DNA of 64,000 bases. It comes from Voacanga thouarsii (lineage: Eukaryota > Streptophyta > Magnoliopsida > Gentianales > Apocynaceae). The stretch is taken from assembly GCA_026120185.1 (NCBI GenBank), contig JANUWF010001217.1, positions 1,782,001-1,846,000 on the forward strand, read 5' to 3'. Below, piece after piece: positions 60,340 to 64,000 of this stretch (position 1 is the stretch's first letter; the number at the start of each line of letters is the position of its first letter). Both the position numbers and the translations under genes were made by a program. Under the pieces are notes generated by a model. It saw only the letters and a program-made list of their open reading frames with translations. It was not told the DNA's origin and searched no databases.

Positions 60340-61750
60340 TGTCTTTTCTTGTTCCACAATCGGGTCAGAAGAAGTTGCTTCCGAAGATAACTACTCCTCC
60401 AATTCCAAACTAGTTGAACCTTTCGTGGAAGTACTTTGATCATCCTCTAAGTATCTAGCATTGGTACTAACTAGTACTTTCTGCTCCTTAGAATGATAAA
60501 AGTAACCACCATTTGTCCTTTTTGGATACCCAATAAAATAGCATAATTTTGATCTTGGTTCCAACTTGTCTGCCTTTACTAGTACATAAGCTGAACAACC
60601 CCATATCTTGAGATGATTCAGACTTAGCTTACACCCAGTCCACATCTCATAGGGAGTCCTAGGTACTGACTTGGAAGGCACCAAGTTCAGAATGTTTGCC
60701 ACTATTTTTAGAGCATATCCAAAAAGAAAAAAAAAAAAACACTGGAAGAGTAGTAAGAGACATCATGTTTCGGATCATTTCCATCAATGTCCTATTCCTT
60801 CTCTCAGCTACTCCGTTCTGTTGGGGTATCCCCAGCGTAAAGAGTTGGGATTCTATCTCATGATGTACTATATAGTCATTGAATTTACCAAATAGGTACT
60901 CTCCACCACGATCCGATCGTAAGGTCTTGATCAATTTACTTGTCCGACGCTCTACTTCAGCCTTAAACTCTTTGAACTTGTCAAAAGAGTCAGACTTACG
61001 TCTCATCAGGTAAATGTAACCAAACTTTGTACAATCATCCGTGAAAGTGATGAAGTATTCAAAACCCCCTCTAGCTGGTGTAGACGAGGGACCACACACA
61101 TCAGTATGAACAAGACTTAATACCTCCTTGGCTCTATCCGCCTTAGGGGTAAATGACCTTTTGGTCATCTTTTTCATCAGGCAAGACTCACACTAAAGCC
61201 AATTTTCCATTCTTAATGAGCCTAAGGGCCCATTATGGATCAACCTCTGAATCTTGATTGAGTTGATATGACCCAACCTTAGATGCCAAAGATAAGAGTC
61301 ATTGACATTGGTCTTTCTCTTCTTTGTTAAAGGTTCAGATTGAGCGTTATTCAATTGATTGTTAATAGGGTTTAAGAAAAATATATTCACATACAAGTGC
61401 CCAGAACATAAAATTTCTCCATCTCTACTGATAGAAATACCAGAGTGGAAAGATACAGAATATCCTTGATTTATTAATTTTGCAATCGAAATCAAATTCT
61501 GTCGAAATCCAGGTACATATAAAATATCTTTCAAAACTACTATTCTATTACAATAAAAAACAAGATCCAGCTCTCCTACTACAAGGGCCTAAACTTGTGC
61601 TCTATTTCCCACACGTAGTCCATGTTCGCCCTTCTGTAGTCTTCTAATCTTTCTAAACCCTACAAGAAGTTACAGATATGATCAGTGGCCCCTGAATTAA
61701 CAATCCAAGTGGAAGTTGATCCAACCATTGATATAGGCTCTAGATAGAAA
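60340..61750 (-). pseudogene. Copia protease plus integrase, element 3
   Basis: The integrase keeps HTDVCGPSS (near 61100), RSDRGGEYL (near 60915) and PQQNGVAERRNRTL (near 60810), so the DDE residues look present. A run of 13 A's near 60727 has added phenylalanines and disturbs the frame. The protease active site reads WIVNSGATDH (near 61705), with asparagine in place of the catalytic aspartate. Confidence 0.83.
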
Positions 61751-61759
61751 ACATTACCT

Positions 61760-62561
61760 ATAGGATTTTTCTTGGCTTGAAGATCTGGACACTCATTTTT
61801 TCAGTATTCCTTCAGTCCACACTTGAAGCACTTGCTTTTGGGTTTGTCTTTGGGCTGGGTCTTGGGCTGGGCCACTGCGTTCCCCTTCTTTTTCTTAAAC
61901 TTTCTGGGCTTGGGCCCAGATCTAGAAGATGAAGCCTTAGCAATCATAGCCTTTAATTGTGGCTTCATGACTTTCTCCGCCATCTGGAGCTCCTTCATCA
62001 ATTCAGTTGAACCCATGTTCAATTTGTTCATGTTATAGTTCAACTTGAATTGAGTAAAGGAACCCGGTAGAGATTCGAGAACCATATCCACTTGGCTCTC
62101 GGGGTTAATGACAGCCCCTAAGATTTCTGCTCCTTGAAAGCAGCAATCATTTTGAGCATATGCTCTCTGACTGATGCTCCCTTAGCCATCTTAGTGTTAA
62201 TGATGGTTCAAAGAGCTTTTTACCTTGCAGGCCGGCTCTTATCCACGAATATCGTGGTTAATGATTGAGTTATGTCATACGCAGTGGTCATGTGCTCATG
62301 TTTGGATTGGAGCACATTAGACATGGAGGCCAACATGTAATAATGAGCCATCTCGTCGGCCTTCTTCCATGCCTTCTCAGCCTCATGTTCCTCGACGGTG
62401 GAACCCTCTCCAATAATAGGGTAGGTTTTGTAAAGGACATACTTATACTCTTCTGCTGTGAGTATTATGTCCAGGTTCCTCTTTCAGTCCATATAGTTTG
62501 GTCCCGTTAGCTTATTCTCTTGGAGAATAACGTCCAATGGACTAAAAGAACCTCCTACCAT
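61760..62561 (-). pseudogene. Copia gag, element 3
   Basis: The start (MVGGSFSPL-like) is at 62561. The frame is broken at several points (for example TGA near 62484 and a one-base loss near 62130). The zinc knuckle is degraded: CFKCGLKEY, stop, KNEC, so the histidine and tryptophan positions are lost. Confidence 0.82.
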
Positions 62562-64000
62562 TTTTGAAAAATCGAAAAATAAAAGAAAAAGATTCAGTTT
62601 GTGAAAACAAAACAAATATGTGCACTTTATCCTTATTATCAAAACTGATAATAATCAATTTGGCTCTTAAGAAAATTGACATAGCTTCTTGGGAAGATTA
62701 ACAGTTTCCTAAGCTAAGTGTATTAACCACCACAAATTAATTTTCCTTCTAGGTAATAATCTAGAAAATAACTCCATTGAGGGGATGGTCGTTTCCTCTC
62801 ATTTCCTATGAACATACCTCGCACTATAACCTCCAACGAGGGGCTGACCGATCATAGTACGTGCCCCGGGTTATTCATTACATCCCTTCATTAGATCTAG
62901 ATCCTTGTGGTATCCCCATCCTATACGGGTTCACTCTCAGGGTGACGCGAGAGGATCTACGATCTCTAATGAGGACCGTGATGGAAGCTATGGGGCCGTT
63001 GAAACCCCTCTCTCACTTAGTCTTTTAAAATAAGGGTTTTCTGAAAAATATTCTTTTGAAAATTTCCATTAAGTTTTCCCTTAACTCAAAAATAAAATGT
63101 CTAAATCCATAAAAATTTCTATGTCAAGGTTTATATCATTTGAGAGTTTTTCCCATGGACTAATTTTATTTAAGTTAAAACTTAATGATTTAAAAAATTT
63201 TCCAATTAAAACTTTCTAGAGACTTTGGTCTCAAGCTTATTTGACAAAACATTTTTCTTGTGCCAAAATTAAAACAAAATGGCTTTCTATTTTATCCTTA
63301 CAAAAATATCTAAATCTAATATATTTTCTATGTCAAGGATTAAATCCTTTGAGAAAATATCTAAGGATTAATTTTTGTTCAAGCTAAAATAACCATTTAA
63401 TTTGTAGAAAAATATTTTCCTTGTCAAAAACATTCCCAAAGACTTTGGTCTTTGAGAAAACGTGCACATAGGTACAAAAAATAAATGGCATGCTAGAAAA
63501 TAGTAGACATTTTCATGCTCTTCTATTTTTAAACCTAAGTGCCCAGATAATAGAATTAAACACATTAATTAATTAATTAATTAATTAATTAATGGTCTTA
63601 TTTAATTCTAAAATCCCTTACTAATATTTTTCATGCAAAAATATTCCTTGAATATTAACTATTGCAAACTATTAATTTCGCTTGGTATGGACCCCAAAAC
63701 CAAAAAAAAAAATTGCAAGAAAAATTACAAGGAAAAAAAAAAAATCCTTGGTCTACTGTACCTGCCACACTGGATCATGCACCCATCTACACTGTGATCC
63801 ACTGTACCCGCCGCATAGAACCAGGACCTACGAGAAACCAGCGCATAGACTGGCCTTTCGACCCAAGCCAACGTCAGTTCCAGCACCCCAAGCCGATGCC
63901 GGTTGCGGTCTAACTGGCTTTCCTGCAGTTTTTTTTTTCTACGAATTTCCTCTGCGAATTTTTCCTATTTTTCTGCATAACTTCTGGCTTCGATGGCTCT
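62562..64000 (-). other. Leader of element 3, cut by the window edge
   Basis: Parallels the element 1 leader base for base over long stretches (for example the fragment around the sequence CACTATAACCTCCAACG). There is a (TTAA)n run at 63562-63591. The GC-richer block at 63750-63920 corresponds to the island at 6465-6660. Confidence 0.7.

Larger units (their letters stand above)
56828..64000 (-). mobile_element. Copia LTR retrotransposon, element 3 (5' LTR beyond the window)
   Basis: Same family, orientation and layout as element 1: 3' LTR, polypurine tract at 58635-58649, RNase H, reverse transcriptase, integrase, protease, gag, leader, with the 5' LTR off the right edge. Decay is heavier than in element 1, with many stops and a poly-A slippage inside integrase (about 60725-60740). 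The left boundary is approximate, since no partner LTR or target duplicate is visible. Confidence 0.88.

Overview
The window is AT-rich nuclear DNA of a flowering plant, most likely a eudicot. It carries intron-containing genes of plant-type families, Copia LTR retrotransposons with tRNA-Met primer-binding sites, solo LTRs and an hAT-type element. There is no bacterial gene organisation. The species cannot be named from the sequence.

Layout: (1) 1-17,329 is a three-level nest of Copia elements. Element 1 (minus strand, 1-9,171) sits in the integrase of element 2 (minus strand, 9,172-14,577), which sits in the integrase of element 4 (plus strand, 14,578-17,329). The left parts of all three lie outside the window. 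(2) 17,330-38,700 is gene space with two apparently intact genes facing each other: a plus-strand UNC13/MUN-like (DUF810) gene (five coding exons, 999 aa, 19,389-24,990) and a minus-strand STT3 oligosaccharyltransferase catalytic-subunit gene (23 coding exons, 790 aa, 38,626-26,843). The STT3 introns hold an hAT-like deletion derivative and a long-TIR element. (3) 38,700-56,800 is a gene graveyard: AT-rich spacer with tandem duplications, a decayed kinase fragment, a WW-domain TGS1-like pseudogene cut by a solo LTR, and a pyrroline-5-carboxylate reductase pseudogene cut by a second solo LTR and swollen by a higher-order tandem repeat array. (4) About 56,830-64,000 is the 3' two-thirds of another Copia element (element 3, minus strand, same family as element 1), whose 5' LTR is beyond the right edge.

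The two live genes have housekeeping membrane functions: STT3 glycosylates proteins in the ER, and UNC13-like/PATROL1-type proteins act in membrane trafficking. Their proximity does not imply a shared pathway. I reconstructed both by splicing exons in phase by hand. No retroelement here looks autonomous: all carry frameshifts or stops, and elements 1, 2 and 3 have also lost catalytic residues. I found no convincing new biological system. The most unusual structures are the roughly 1.14-kb higher-order repeat inside the P5CR pseudogene, the triple nest, and a GC-AG intron in the UNC13-like gene.
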